NCBI GenBank assembly: GCA_032718475.1
Contig: JAUCBJ010007900.1
Coordinates: 1-64,000 of the forward strand
Length of the DNA stretch: 64,000 nt
Source: Nemertoderma westbladi
Lineage: Eukaryota; Xenacoelomorpha; Nemertodermatida; Nemertodermatidae
Reading direction: 5' to 3'
The notes below the pieces were generated by a model. It searched no databases. It saw only the letters and a program-made list of their open reading frames with translations, and was not told the DNA's origin. Below are positions 20,880-32,150 of the stretch, one piece after another. Numbering within the stretch: the first letter of the stretch is position 1; the number at the start of each line of letters is the position of its first letter. A program made the position numbers and the translations under genes.

Positions 20880-21560
20880 TAACCAAGCATCGACCCAGGG
20901 CCTCCAGAATAACCGTGCTGCTCTAACCAAGCATCGACCCACGGCCTCCAGAATAACCGTGCTGCTCTAACCAAGCATCGACCCACGGCCTCCAGAATAA
21001 CCGTGCTGCTCTAACCAAGCATCGACCCACGGCCTCCAGAATAACCGTGCTGCTCTCACCAAGCCTCGACCCAGCCAGGGCCTCCAGAATAACCGCGCTG
21101 CTCTCACCAAGCATCGACCGAGCCAGGGCCTCCAGAATAACCGTGCTGCTCTAACCAAGCATCGACCCAGGGCCTACAGAATAACCACGCTGCTCTCACC
21201 AAGCCTCGACCCAGCCAGGGCCTCCAGAATAACCGTGATGCTCTCACCAAGCATCGACCCAGCCTAGGCCTCCAGAATAACCGTGCTGCTCTCACCAAGC
21301 CTCGACCCAGCCAGGGCCTCCAGAATAACCGTGCTGCTCTCACCAAGCCTCGACCCAGCCAGGGCCTCCAGAATAACCGTGCTGCTCTCACCAAGCCTCG
21401 ACCCAGCCAGGGCTTCCAGAATAACCGTGATGCTCTCACCAAGCCTCGACCCAGCCAGGGCCTCCAGAATAACCGTGCTGCTCTCACCAAGCCTCGACCC
21501 AGCCAGGGCTTCCAGAATAACCGTGATGCTCTCACCAAGCATCGACCCAGGGCCTCCAGA
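20880..21560. repeat. 44/48-bp tandem array in intron 2
   Basis: About 15 copies of a unit with AACCAAGCATCGACCC, GGCCTCCAGAATAACCGTG and CTGCTCT. Copies containing CAGCCAGGG are about 4 bp longer than those with only CAGGG or CACGG. The long open frames on both strands (MVRAARLFWRPWLGRGL and similar) are repeats, not genes. Confidence 0.95.
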
Positions 21561-22139
21561 ATTGAAGCCCAAAATGTGATCGACCACCTGCCTAGTTCAA
21601 TAATATTAGGTTGTATTAGTAATATAATGAATCAATGTTCAGAAATACGATCCCACAATCTGAATTAGGTAGCAAAATTTGAGATATCTTAAGGTAGAGT
21701 CTATTAGTTGCAAAAATTAATAAGTCAAAACGCCAAATTTCGACATTAGCTAAAGGTCTAGAATATCTAAATAGTAAAATTGTTAGCATGCTTTAGAGGA
21801 AAAAAAATTAAAATTAAAAATTTATTAAAATTTTCACGAAATGTTAGATTTTTCGATCAACCTGAAATTTCTATTGTGTTTACTATGTAATCTAAACCCT
21901 AAAGTTAGCTAGTAAATTTCGGCTGCATAGCCTAGAGTTTAGGACGCCTTGGTTGTAGTTAGTCCAAGCTAATAGAATAACTACTTAGTGGTGGCAAAAA
22001 TAGTATACTTTTTTGTCGAAAAGCAAAACAAAAAATGTTACTTTTTGCCACCACTTACGTCGTTTTATTTGTTGTAAGTATTTCAGCATAAATATCGTCC
22101 ATCGAAGCTTCTTCAATAGTGAAATACGGGCATTACTAG
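21561..22139. other. Intron 2 unique sequence with a small hairpin
   Basis: No exon found here. At 21985-22060 an inverted pair AGTGGTGGCAAAAA / TTTTTGCCACCACT brackets a short AT-rich loop. Confidence 0.45.
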
Positions 22140-25100
22140 GGTAGGTGTAAAACGCGGATCCGGATCCGGATTCAGGTTCCGGATACGGATCAGGACCCGG
22201 ATTTGCGAGTGTAAAAGGCGGATCCGGATTTACATACAATCCGTAACTGAGTGTAATATGCGGATTCTGAAATACGCAATCCGTATTGCAGTGTAAAACG
22301 CGGATTCATATATTTTGTGAATCCGGGATGGAGTGTAAAACACGGATTTACGTTAATTATTACAAAATGTTACTGGATCCGGGATGGGGTGTAAAACGCG
22401 GATTCAATTTATTTACCAAGTGTTACTGGATCCGGGATGGGGTGTAAAACGCGGATTCAATTTATTTACCAAGTTTTATTGGATCCGGGATGGGGTGTAA
22501 AACGCGGATTCAATTTATTTACCAAGTTTTATTGGATCCGGGAAGGGGTGTAAAACGCGGATTCAATTTATTTACCAAGTTTTATTGGATCCGGGATGGG
22601 GTGTAAAACGCGGATTCAATTTATTTACCAAATTTTATTGGATCCGGGATGGGGTGTAAAACGCGGATTCAATTTATTTACCAAGTGTTACTGGATCCGG
22701 GATGGGGTGTAAAACGCGGATTCAATTTATTTACCAAGTTTTATTGGATCCGGGATGGGGTGTAAAACGCGGATTCAATTTATTTACCAAGTTTTATTGG
22801 ATCCGGGAAGGGGTGTAAAACGCGGATTCAATTTATTTACCAAGTTTTATTGGATCCGGGAAGGGGTGTAAAACGCGGATTCAAGTTAATTATTACTACT
22901 AGCTACTACTACTAGGATCGGCATGCTGCATTGCAGCTGCATTTTTAAGAATGCTGTGCCGGCTTGTCAACAAAATCTCTTAATTATTACAAAATGTTAC
23001 TGGATCCGGGATGGGGTGTAAAACGCGGATTCAATTTATTTACCAAGTTTTATTGGATCCGGGATGGGGTGTAAAACGCGGATTCAATTTATTTACCAAG
23101 TTTTATTGGGTCCGGGAAGGGGTGTAAAACGCGGATTCAAGTAAATTATTACAAAATGTTACTGGATCCGGGATGGGGTGTAAAACGCGGATTCAATTTA
23201 TTTACCAAGTTTTATTGGATCCGGGAAGGGGTGTAAAACGCGGATTCAAGTTAATTATTACAAAATGTTACTGGATCCGGGATGGGGTGTAAAACGCGGA
23301 TTCAATTTATTTACCAAGTGTTACTGGATCCGGGATGGGGTGTAAAACGCGGATTCAATTTATTTACCAAGTTTTATTGGATCCGGGAAGGGGTGTAAAA
23401 CGCGGATTCAAGTTAATTATTACAAAATGTTACTGGATCCGGGATGGGGTGTAAAACGCGGATTCAATTTATTTACCAAGTTTTATTGGATCCGGGATGG
23501 GGTGTAAAACGCGGATTCAATTTATTTACCAAGTTTTATTGGATCCGGGAAGGGGTGTAAAACGCGGATTCAAGTTAATTATTACAAAATGTTACTGGAT
23601 CCGGGATGGGGTGTAAAACGCGGATTCAATTTATTTACCAAGTTTTATTGGATCCGGGAAGGGGTGTAAAACGCGGATTCAAGTTAATTATTACAAAATG
23701 TTACTGGATCCGGGATGGGGTGTAAAACGCGGATTCAATTTATTTACCAAGTGTTAATGGATCCGGGATGGGGTGTAAAACGCGGATTCAATTTATTTAC
23801 CAAGTTTTATTGGATCCGGGAAGGGGTGTAAAACGCGGATTCAAGTTAATTATTACAAAATGTTACTGGATCCGGGATGGGGTGTAAAACGCTGATTCAA
23901 TTTATTTACCAAGTGTTACTGGATCCGGGATGGGGTGTAAAACGCGGATTCAATTTATTTACCAAGTTTTATTGGATCCGGGAAGGGGTGTAAAACGCGG
24001 ATTCAAGTTAATTATTACAAAATGTTACTGGATCCGGGATGGGGTGTAAAACGCGGATTCAATTTATTTACCAAGTTTTATTGGATCCGGGATGGGGTGT
24101 AAAACGCGGATTCAATTTATTTACCAAGTTTTATTGGGTCCGGGAAGGGGTGTAAAACGCGGATTCAAGTTAATTATTACAAAATGTTACTGGATCCGGG
24201 ATGGGGTGTAAAACGCGGATTCAATTTATTTACCAAGTTTTATTGGATCCGGGAAGGGGTGTAAAACGCGGATTCAAGTTAATTATTACAAAATGTTACT
24301 GGATCCGGGATGGGGTGTAAAACGCGGATTCAATTTATTTACCAAGTGTTACTGGATCCGGGATGGGGTGTAAAACGCGGATTCAATTTATTTACCAAGT
24401 TTTATTGGATCCGGGAAGGGGTGTAAAACGCGGATTCAAGTTAATTATTACAAAATGTTACTGGATCCGGGATGGGGTGTAAAACGCGGATTCAATTTAT
24501 TTACCAAGTTTTATTGGATCCGGGATGGGGTGTAAAACGCGGATTCAATTTATTTACCAAGTTTTATTGGATCCGGGAAGGGGTGTAAAACGCGGATTCA
24601 AGTTAATTATTACAAAATGTTACTGGATCCGGGATGGGGTGTAAAACGCGGATTCAATTTATTTACCAAGTTTTATTGGATCCGGGAAGGGGTGTAAAAC
24701 GCGGATTCAAGTTAATTATTACAAAATGTTACTGGATCCGGGATGGGGTGTAAAACGCGGATTCAATTTATTTACCAAGTGTTAATGGATCCGGGATGGG
24801 GTGTAAAACGCGGATTCAATTTATTTACCAAGTTTTATTGGATCCGGGAAGGGGTGTAAAACGCGGATTCAAGTTAATTATTACAAAATGTTACTGGATC
24901 CGGGATGGGGTGTAAAACGCGGATTCAATTTATTTACCAAGTGTTACTGGATCCGGGATGGGGTGTAAAACGCGGATTCAATTTATTTACCAAGTTTTAT
25001 TGGATCCGGGAAGGGGTGTAAAACGCGGATTCAAGTTAATTATTACAAAATGTTACTGGATCCGGGATGGGGTGTAAAACGCGGATTCAATTTATTTACC

Positions 25101-28100
25101 AAGTTTTATTGGATCCGGGATGGGGTGTAAAACGCGGATTCAATTTATTTACCAAATTTTATTGGATCCGGGATGGGGTGTAAAACGCGGATTCAATTTA
25201 TTTACCAAGTGTTACTGGATCCGGGATGGGGTGTAAAACGCGGATTCAATTTATTTACCAAGTTTTATTGGATCCGGGATGGGGTGTAAAACGCGGATTC
25301 AATTTATTTACCAAGTTTTATTGGATCCGGGAAGGGGTGTAAAACGCGGATTCAATTTATTTACCAAGTTTTATTGGATCCGGGAAGGGGTGTAAAACGC
25401 GGATTCAAGTTAATTATTACAAAATGTTACTGGATCCGGGATGGGGTGTAAAACGCGGATTCAATTTATTTACCAAGTTTTATTGGGTCCGGGAAGGGGT
25501 GTAAAACGCGGATTCAAGTTAATTATTACAAAATGTTACTGGATCCGGGATGGGGTGTAAAACGCGGATTCAATTTATTTACCAAGTTTTATTGGATCCG
25601 GGAAGGGGTGTAAAACGCGGATTCAAGTTAATTATTACAAAATGTTACTGGATCCGGGATGGGGTGTAAAACGCGGATTCAATTTATTTACCAAGTGTTA
25701 CTGGATCCGGGATGGGGTGTAAAACGCGGATTCAATTTATTTACCAAGTTTTATTGGATCCGGGAAGGGGTGTAAAACGCGGATTCAAGTTAATTATTAC
25801 AAAATGTTACTGGATCCGGGATGGGGTGTAAATCGCGGATTCAATTTATTTACCAAGTTTTATTGGATCCGGGATGGGGTGTAAAACGCGGATTCAATTT
25901 ATTTACCAAGTTTTATTGGATCCGGGAAGGGGTGTAAAACGCGGATTCAAGTTAATTATTACAAAATGTTACTGGATCCGGGATGGGGTGTAAAACGCGG
26001 ATTCAATTTATTTACCAAGTGTTAATGGATCCGGGATGGGGTGTAAAACGCGGATTCAATTTATTTACCAAGTTTTATTGGATCCGGGATGGGGTGTAAA
26101 ACGCGGATTCAATTTATTTACCAAGTTTTATTGGATCCGGGAAGGGGTGTAAAACGCGGATTCAAGTTAATTATTACAAAATGTTACTGGATCCGGGATG
26201 GGGTGTAAAACGCGGATTCAATTTATTTACCAAGTGTTACTGGATCCGGGATGGGGTGTAAAACGCGGATTCAATTTATTTACCAAGTTTTATTGGATCC
26301 GGGAAGGGGTGTAAAACGCGGATTCAAGTTAATTATTACAAAATGTTACTGGATCCGGGATGGGGTGTAAAACGCGGATTCAATTTATTTACCAAGTTTT
26401 ATTGGATCCGGGATGGGGTGTAAAACGCGGATTCAATTTATTTACCAAGTTTTATTGGATCCGGGAAGGGGTGTAAAACGCGGATTCAAGTTAATTATTA
26501 CAAAATGTTACTGGATCCGGGATGGGGTGTAAAACGCGGATTCAATTTATTTACCAAGTGTTAATGGATCCGGGATGGGGTGTAAAACGCGGATTCAATT
26601 TATTTACCAAGTTTTATTGGATCCGGGAAGGGGTGTAAAACGCGGATTCAAGTTAATTATTACAAAATGTTACTGGATCCGGGATGGGGTGTAAAACGCG
26701 GATTCAATTTATTTACCAAGTGTTACTGGATCCGGGATGGGGTGTAAAACGCGGATTCAATTTATTTACCAAGTTTTATTGGATCCGGGAAGGGGTGTAA
26801 AACGCGGATTCAAGTTAATTATTACAAAATGTTACTGGATCCGGGATGGGGTGTAAAACGCGGATTCAATTTATTTACCAAGTTTTATTGGATCCGGGAT
26901 GGGGTGTAAAACGCGGATTCAATTTATTTACCAAGTTTTATTGGGTCCGGGAAGGGGTGTAAAACGCGGATTCAAGTTAATTATTACAAAATGTTACTGG
27001 ATCCGGGATGGGGTGTAAAACGCGGATTCAATTTATTTACCAAGTTTTATTGGATCCGGGAAGGGGTGTAAAACGCGGATTCAAGTTAATTATTACAAAA
27101 TGTTACTGGATCCGGGATGGGGTGTAAAACGCGGATTCAATTTATTTACCAAGTGTTACTGGATCCGGGATGGGGTGTAAAACGCGGATTCAATTTATTT
27201 ACCAAGTTTTATTGGATCCGGGAAGGGGTGTAAAACGCGGATTCAAGTTAATTATTACAAAATGTTACTGGATCCGGGATGGGGTGTAAAACGCGGATTC
27301 AATTTATTTACCAAGTTTTATTGGATCCGGGATGGGGTGTAAAACGCGGATTCAATTTATTTACCAAGTTTTATTGGATCCGGGAAGGGGTGTAAAACGC
27401 GGATTCAAGTTAATTATTACAAAATGTTACTGGATCCGGGATGGGGTGTAAAACGCGGATTCAATTTATTTACCAAGTTTTATTGGATCCGGGAAGGGGT
27501 GTAAAACGCGGATTCAAGTTAATTATTACAAAATGTTACTGGATCCGGGATGGGGTGTAAAACGCGGATTCAATTTATTTACCAAGTGTTAATGGATCCG
27601 GGATGGGGTGTAAAACGCGGATTCAATTTATTTACCAAGTTTTATTGGATCCGGGAAGGGGTGTAAAACGCGGATTCAAGTTAATTATTACAAAATGTTA
27701 CTGGATCCGGGATGGGGTGTAAAACGCGGATTCAATTTATTTACCAAGTGTTACTGGATCCGGGATGGGGTGTAAAACGCGGATTCAATTTATTTACCAA
27801 GTTTTATTGGATCCGGGAAGGGGTGTAAAACGCGGATTCAAGTTAATTATTACAAAATGTTACTGGATCCGGGATGGGGTGTAAAACGCGGATTCAATTT
27901 ATTTACCAAGTGTTACTGGATCCGGGATGGGGTGTAAAACGCGGATTCAATTTATTTACCAAGTTTTATTGGATCCGGGAAGGGGTGTAAAACGCGGATT
28001 CAAGTTAATTATTACAAAATGTTACTGGATCCGGGATGGGGTGTAAAACGCGAATTCAATTTATTTACCAAGTTTTATTGGATCCGGGAAGGGGTGTAAA

Positions 28101-28880
28101 ACGCGGATTCAAGTTAATTATTACAAAATGTTACTGGATCCGGGATGGGGTGTAAAACGCGGATTCAATTTATTTACCAAGTGTTACTGGATCCGGGATG
28201 GGGTGTAAAACGCGGATTCAATTTATTTACCAAGTTTTATTGGATCCGGGAAGGGGTGTAAAACGCGGATTCAAGTTAATTATTACAAAATGTTACTGGA
28301 TCCGGGATGGGGTGTAAAACGCGGATTCAATTTATTTACCAAGTGTTACTGGATCCGGGATGGGGTGTAAAACGCGGATTCAATTTATTTACCAAGTGTT
28401 ACTGGATCCGGGATGGGGTGTAAAACGCGGATTCAATTTATTTACCAAGTTTTATTGGATCCGGGAAGGGGTGTAAAACGCGGATTCAAGTTAATTATTA
28501 CAAAATGTTACTGGATCCGGGATGGGGTGTAAAACGCGGATTCAATTTATTTACCAAGTGTTACTGGATCCGGGATGGGGTGTAAAACGCGGATTCAATT
28601 TATTTACCAAGTTTTATTGGATCCGGGAATGGGTGTAAAACGCGGATTCAAGTTAATTATTACAAAATGTTACTGGATTCGGGATGGGGTGTAAAACGCG
28701 GATTCAATTTATTTACCAAGTGTTACTGGATCCTGGATGGGGTGTAAAACGCGGATTCAATTTATTTACCAAGTGTTACTGGATCCGGGATGGGGTGTAA
28801 AACGCGGATTCAATTTATTTACCAAGTTTTATTGGATCCGGGATGGGGTGTAAAACGCGGATTCAAGTTAATTATTACGG
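22140..28880. repeat. 53/56-bp satellite-like array with higher-order structure, intron 2
   Basis: About 6.7 kb (near 125 copies) of a unit starting GGATCCGGGATGGGGTGTAA followed by AACGCGGATTC. Monomers differ in the second half: CAATTTATTTACCAAG then TGTTACT or TTTTATT (53 bp), or CAAGTTAATTATTACAAAAT then GTTACT (56 bp). GGGAAGGGG monomers are nearly always followed by the 56-bp tail, so three to five monomers form repeating blocks. The left end (22140-22380) is degenerate, like an ancestral edge. A short retrotransposon piece interrupts it near 22900. Confidence 0.97.
22899..22976 (-). mobile_element. 5'-truncated retrotransposon insertion (~78 bp) with target-site duplication
   Basis: Within the satellite lies (TAC/TAG)n followed by GGATCGGCATGCTGCATTGC and CTGTGCCGGCTTGTCAACAA, the same sequence as the 3' end of the element at 32705-32785. 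It is flanked by TTAATTATTAC on both sides, the target-site duplication of about 11 bp. Only this satellite copy carries it, so insertion came after the local amplification. Confidence 0.88.
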
Positions 28881-29256
28881 CACCGCTAACACTTCCACAC
28901 CCCTATATAGTGCATTCTAGATTCGAGAAGAAAAAAATGTGTTCTAGAATAATAAAATGTGCCCTAAAACAATAAAATATTAATAATAATCTGCCCTCGT
29001 ATTCCTACCTAATATATATTGTTTTATATAAGAACAACAAAAAGTTGATATAAGTTAAAGTTGCAGTTTACAGTAATCGGGTATCAGGAACTGGGACAAT
29101 TCGCCGTAAATAAAAAAGCCGTTGAAATTTTGGAAAAAAATAACTAATTATAATCTCGTTCCACGAAGTAGGACAAGCTAAGCACTACATATTAAAAAAT
29201 AATTTATCGAAAGAACCCTAAAAAGGACTGGTATTGGTTATTGACTTTCTGCTTAC
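28881..29256. other. Intron 2, 5' portion
   Basis: AT-rich unique sequence between the 53-bp array and the donor of exon 2. No coding or RNA signal seen. Confidence 0.4.
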
Positions 29257-29368
29257 CTTATTGGTATTCCGTGGGCTCCAAATAAAATAAGACTAGCGAT
29301 ATCTAATACAAGTCCCGGGTTCACTGTCTCTATTTCTGTTGATACACAAAGGCGGAGTTTACTTCGAG
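29257..29368 (-). CDS. bnc: Basonuclin-like gene, exon 2
   Basis: A 112-nt exon with acceptor TTTTTTGTTTCAG, phase 1 in (G|CT gives Ala) and donor AAG|GTAAGC, phase 2 out (AG|A gives Arg). It reads (A)RSKLRLCVSTEIETVNPG then LVLDIASLILFGAHGIPI(R), corresponding to ALDKL...VEIVQ...VFDISSLMLYG...VPVR of vertebrate basonuclins. Its first 13 bases and the preceding acceptor are the seed of the array in intron 1. Confidence 0.93.
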
Positions 29369-30180
29369 CTGAAACAAAAAACTAAACACTAAAGTTTACT
29401 TCAAGCGAAACAAAAAACTAATCACTAAAGTTTACTTCAAGCGAAACAAAAAACTAAACACTAAAGTTTACTTCGAGCTGAAACAAAAAACTAAACACTA
29501 AAGTTTACTTCAAGCGAAACAAAAAACTAAACACTAAAGTTTACTTCGAGCTGAAACAAAAAACTAAACACTAAAGTTTACTTCGAGCTGAAACAAAAAA
29601 CTAAACACTAAAGTTTACTTCAAGCGAAACAAAAAACTAAACACTAAAGTTTACTTCGAGCTGAAACAAAAAAAGAATCAATAAAGTTCACTTCAAGCGA
29701 AACAAAAAACGAATCACTAAAATTTACTTCAAGCGAAACAAAAAACTAAACACTAAAGTTCACTTCAAGCGAAACAAAAAAATAAACACTAAAGTTTACT
29801 TCGAGCTGAAACAAAAAACTAAACACTAAAGTTTACTTTGAGCTGAAACATAAAAAGAATCACTAAAGTTTACTTCAAGCGAAACAAAAAAATAATCACT
29901 AAAGTTCACTTCAAGCGAAACAAAAAACGAATCACTAAAGTTTACTTGAAGCGAAACAAAAAACTAAACACTAAAGTTCACTTCAAGCGAAACAAAAAAA
30001 GAATCACTAAAGTTCACTTCAAGCGAAACAAAAAACTAAACACTAAAGTTTACTTCGAGCTGAAACAAAAAACTAATCACTAAAGTTTACTGCGAGTGAA
30101 ACAAAAAACTAATCACTAAAGTTTACTTCGAGCGAAACAAAAAATTAATCACTAAAGTTTACTTCGAGCTGAAACAAAAA
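29369..30180. repeat. 35-37-bp array amplified from the exon 2 acceptor junction
   Basis: About 23 units of the form AAAGTTTACTTCGAGCTGAA + ACAAAAAACTAAACACT (plus strand). Read on the minus strand each is TTTTTTGTTTCAG followed by CTCGAAGTAAACT, that is, the 3' end of intron 1 plus the first 13 bases of exon 2. About eight intronic copies keep the CAG; the others have TTTCGCTTGAAG and have lost it. Confidence 0.93.
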
Positions 30181-30950
30181 CTGTGACTGACCCATCCATG
30201 ATTGCAGATACTACACAGTCTCAACTAACCGTGACTGACTGACCCATCCATGATTGCAGATACTACACTGTCTCGACTAACCGTGACTGACTCCATCCAT
30301 GATTGCAGATACTACACTGTGCCAACTAACCGTGACTGACCCATCCATGATTGCAGATACTACACTGTCTCAACTAACCGTGACTGACCCATCCATGATT
30401 GCAGATACTACACTGTGCCAACTAACCGTGACTGACCCATCCATGATTGCAGATACTACACTGTGCCAACTAATCGTGACTGACCCATCCATGATTGCAG
30501 ATACTACACTGTCTCAACTAACCGTGACTGACCCATCCATGATTGCAGATACTACACTGTGCCAACTAACCGTGACTGACCCATCCATGATTGCAGATAC
30601 TACACTGTGCCAACTAACCGTGACTGACCCATCCATGACTGCAGATACTACAGTCTCAACTAACCGTGACTGACCCATCCATGATTGCAGATACTACACT
30701 GTCTCAACTAACCGTGACTGACCCATCCATGATTGCAGATACTACACTGTCTCAACTAACCGTGACTGACCCATCCATGATTGCAGATACTACACTGTCT
30801 CAACTAACCGTGACTGACCCATCCATGATTGCAGATACAACACTGTCTCAACTAACCATGACGGACCCATCCATGATTGCAGATACTACAGTCTCAACTA
30901 ACCGTGACTGACCCATCCATGATTGCAGATACTACACTGTCTCAAGTTGC
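30181..30950. repeat. 48-bp array amplified from the exon 1 donor junction
   Basis: About 16 copies of a 48-bp unit (plus strand: ACTGACCCATCCATGATTGC, AGATACTACACTGTCTCAAC, TAACCGTG). The minus-strand unit is the last 43 bases of exon 1 (TTGAGACAG...GTCAGTCACG) plus the first five of the donor (GTTAG). The first copy is the exon itself; the rest fill the 5' half of intron 1. Some have GTGCCAAC or short deletions. Plus-strand frames such as MIADTTL... are shadows. Confidence 0.95.
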
Positions 30951-31005
30951 TCCGTTTTGGTGTATAAATAGCGCATTTGCAGTTGTCAGCAGTGCAATTT
31001 AGATC
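30903..31005 (-). CDS. bnc: Basonuclin-like gene, exon 1 of those found: N-terminal cysteine cluster
   Basis: A 103-nt exon, phase 0 in and 1 out, donor CACG|GTTAGT. It encodes DLNCTADNCKCAIYTPKRSN then LRQCSICNHGWVSH. Vertebrate basonuclins begin with the same pattern (C-x4-C-x-C...NxRxCxxCxHGWVAH). The acceptor ACTTATTTTCAG at 31006-31008 implies an upstream exon with the start codon, not found here. Alternatively translation begins at the in-frame ATG 31104, which would add 33 residues with no family likeness. Confidence 0.9.
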
Positions 31006-31144
31006 CTGAAAATAAGTATAAACAGTTTTAAAAAAGTTATCACAAAAATTCGTTCCCATATCTGTGGGGTGAGCTGTAGCTGAGCCCTGTTGTGAAAAAA
31101 ACATTTAGCGTATGCCGCACATTGTTATAATACTATATTTCTAA

Positions 31145-31780
31145 AATTGGCATGATAGGCCTTATATTACAGATGCAGTTAAAAAAAGTAAATGCTATGC
31201 CGGCTTATCGATAAAAATTGCGCCGCAATAACGTCCTATAACTCATTACTTTCCCATCTTCAAGTCCAGTATCCTCTAATATGCGTCCCAAGAAAGTCAC
31301 GGACAGCGTGTCAACCACGATTATTGTCTCTATGTGGCTGCAAAGCAGACGATTTTAAACGGGCAGCTCCTCATAACAAAAGCAATGACCTGCAAAGCGG
31401 AGGTGGCGCTGTACACGTGCCTAGTTTGGGTGGAGTAATGAGAAAGCTCCGATGCTTATTGGGTTTGGTGGGTTGTGTGTGCATTATATTGGATACAATG
31501 AACCCAGGGTAGCATTGGTGTGTATTGTCTATCCAGAGATTTGGTGTACTAAGTAGTTAGGGCCCAGCATGGACTCCCATATAGGGGTATTGGCTCTATT
31601 GCTGCTCCAAATAATATAACCTTGAGTGAGAATCCCCGTTATTCAAAGAAAATCCATGCGACTTTCTACCTACCAGTGCGGCACGTGCACATGTCTTCTC
31701 CAGTCTCCTAACGATGCGAATGACTTGAATTCCAGACCCATTATGGTCTAAAGTAGCGGAAATCACGTTAGAATTCACAC
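31145..31780 (-). pseudogene. Decayed copy of the APE-type retrotransposon, 3' third
   Basis: Plus-strand phrases ATGCCGGCTTATCGATAAAA, AAGAAAGTCACGGACAG, GCAATGACCTGCAAAGCGGA and GATTTGGTGTACTAAGTAGT match, with many changes, the region 32755-33300 of the better preserved element. It corresponds to the C-terminal part of the RT protein. Frames are destroyed. It would sit in the first intron or 5' flank of the basonuclin-like gene. Confidence 0.8.
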
Positions 31781-32029
31781 ATGGTTATAATTAGTCCGTG
31801 TCTGTCAGTCAATATTCGGTTTAATTTACAAATTATCCTAATTTTGTTGAGGGATTTACAAACCCTAGAGTTTAATATTTGGGAGTAATCAGTTGTTAAT
31901 TTAATCGATTTTCCCCTGGAGAGGGATAGATAGATTAGGAATGGCTTGATTTTCCATGTATCGATATTACAATAATTTTTAAACATACAATACATATACG
32001 GTAACGATAATGTATTCCTACTGTATACA

Positions 32030-32150
32030 TCATGCCCCGGGATATAGTGTCGTAATTCAATGACACGATCCCCCCTACCTATTTTTTCTACAAAAATCTT
32101 ATTGAGAATGCATGAAATTTAAAACAGAGAGAGTTTCACTTGACCACTAA
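32030..32150. mobile_element. Foldback element, third copy, left end (interrupted)
   Basis: It matches the left arm of the 14.2-kb element: TATACATCATG, ATATAGTGTCGTAATTCAAT, a C-rich run, TTTTTTCTACAAAAATCTT and CATGAAATTTAAAAC. It is cut at about 32147, where the leader of a tandem array begins; the continuation of the arm reappears at about 37900-38020. Confidence 0.65.

Larger units (their letters stand above)
7116..31005 (-). other. bnc: Basonuclin-like zinc-finger gene (gene extent, 11 threaded exons)
   Basis: Eleven minus-strand exons join with consistent phases and GT/AG borders into about 822 residues. Family features I recognise are: the N-terminal cluster C-x4-C-x-C ... CxxC-x2-GWV-x-H; the LKILLDKL...GWxxxDYxRGYxLQD block; the SFTETRxxVExMxxEKE block; an RSFIET motif; C2H2 fingers of basonuclin type with KRSRDRHS and VRSRNRHSAN; and a C-terminus a few residues past the last finger. 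Basonuclins (BNC1/BNC2, related to fly disco) are nuclear zinc-finger proteins with paired fingers; vertebrate ones are about 1000-1100 residues with three pairs. Here pair 1 keeps only its first finger. The start codon is not settled: exon 1 stays open in frame back to an ATG at 31104, but a good acceptor at 31006-31008 suggests an earlier exon. The introns host five tandem arrays and several transposons. Confidence 0.9.

Noticed and set aside
20923-21587. Frames such as MVRAARLFWRPWLGRGL on both strands
   Set aside because: Products of the 44/48-bp array in intron 2.
30299-30911. Plus-strand repeated protein frame (MIADTTLCQLTVTDPS...)
   Set aside because: It is the reverse strand of the 48-bp array derived from basonuclin exon 1; frame openness follows from a unit length divisible by three.
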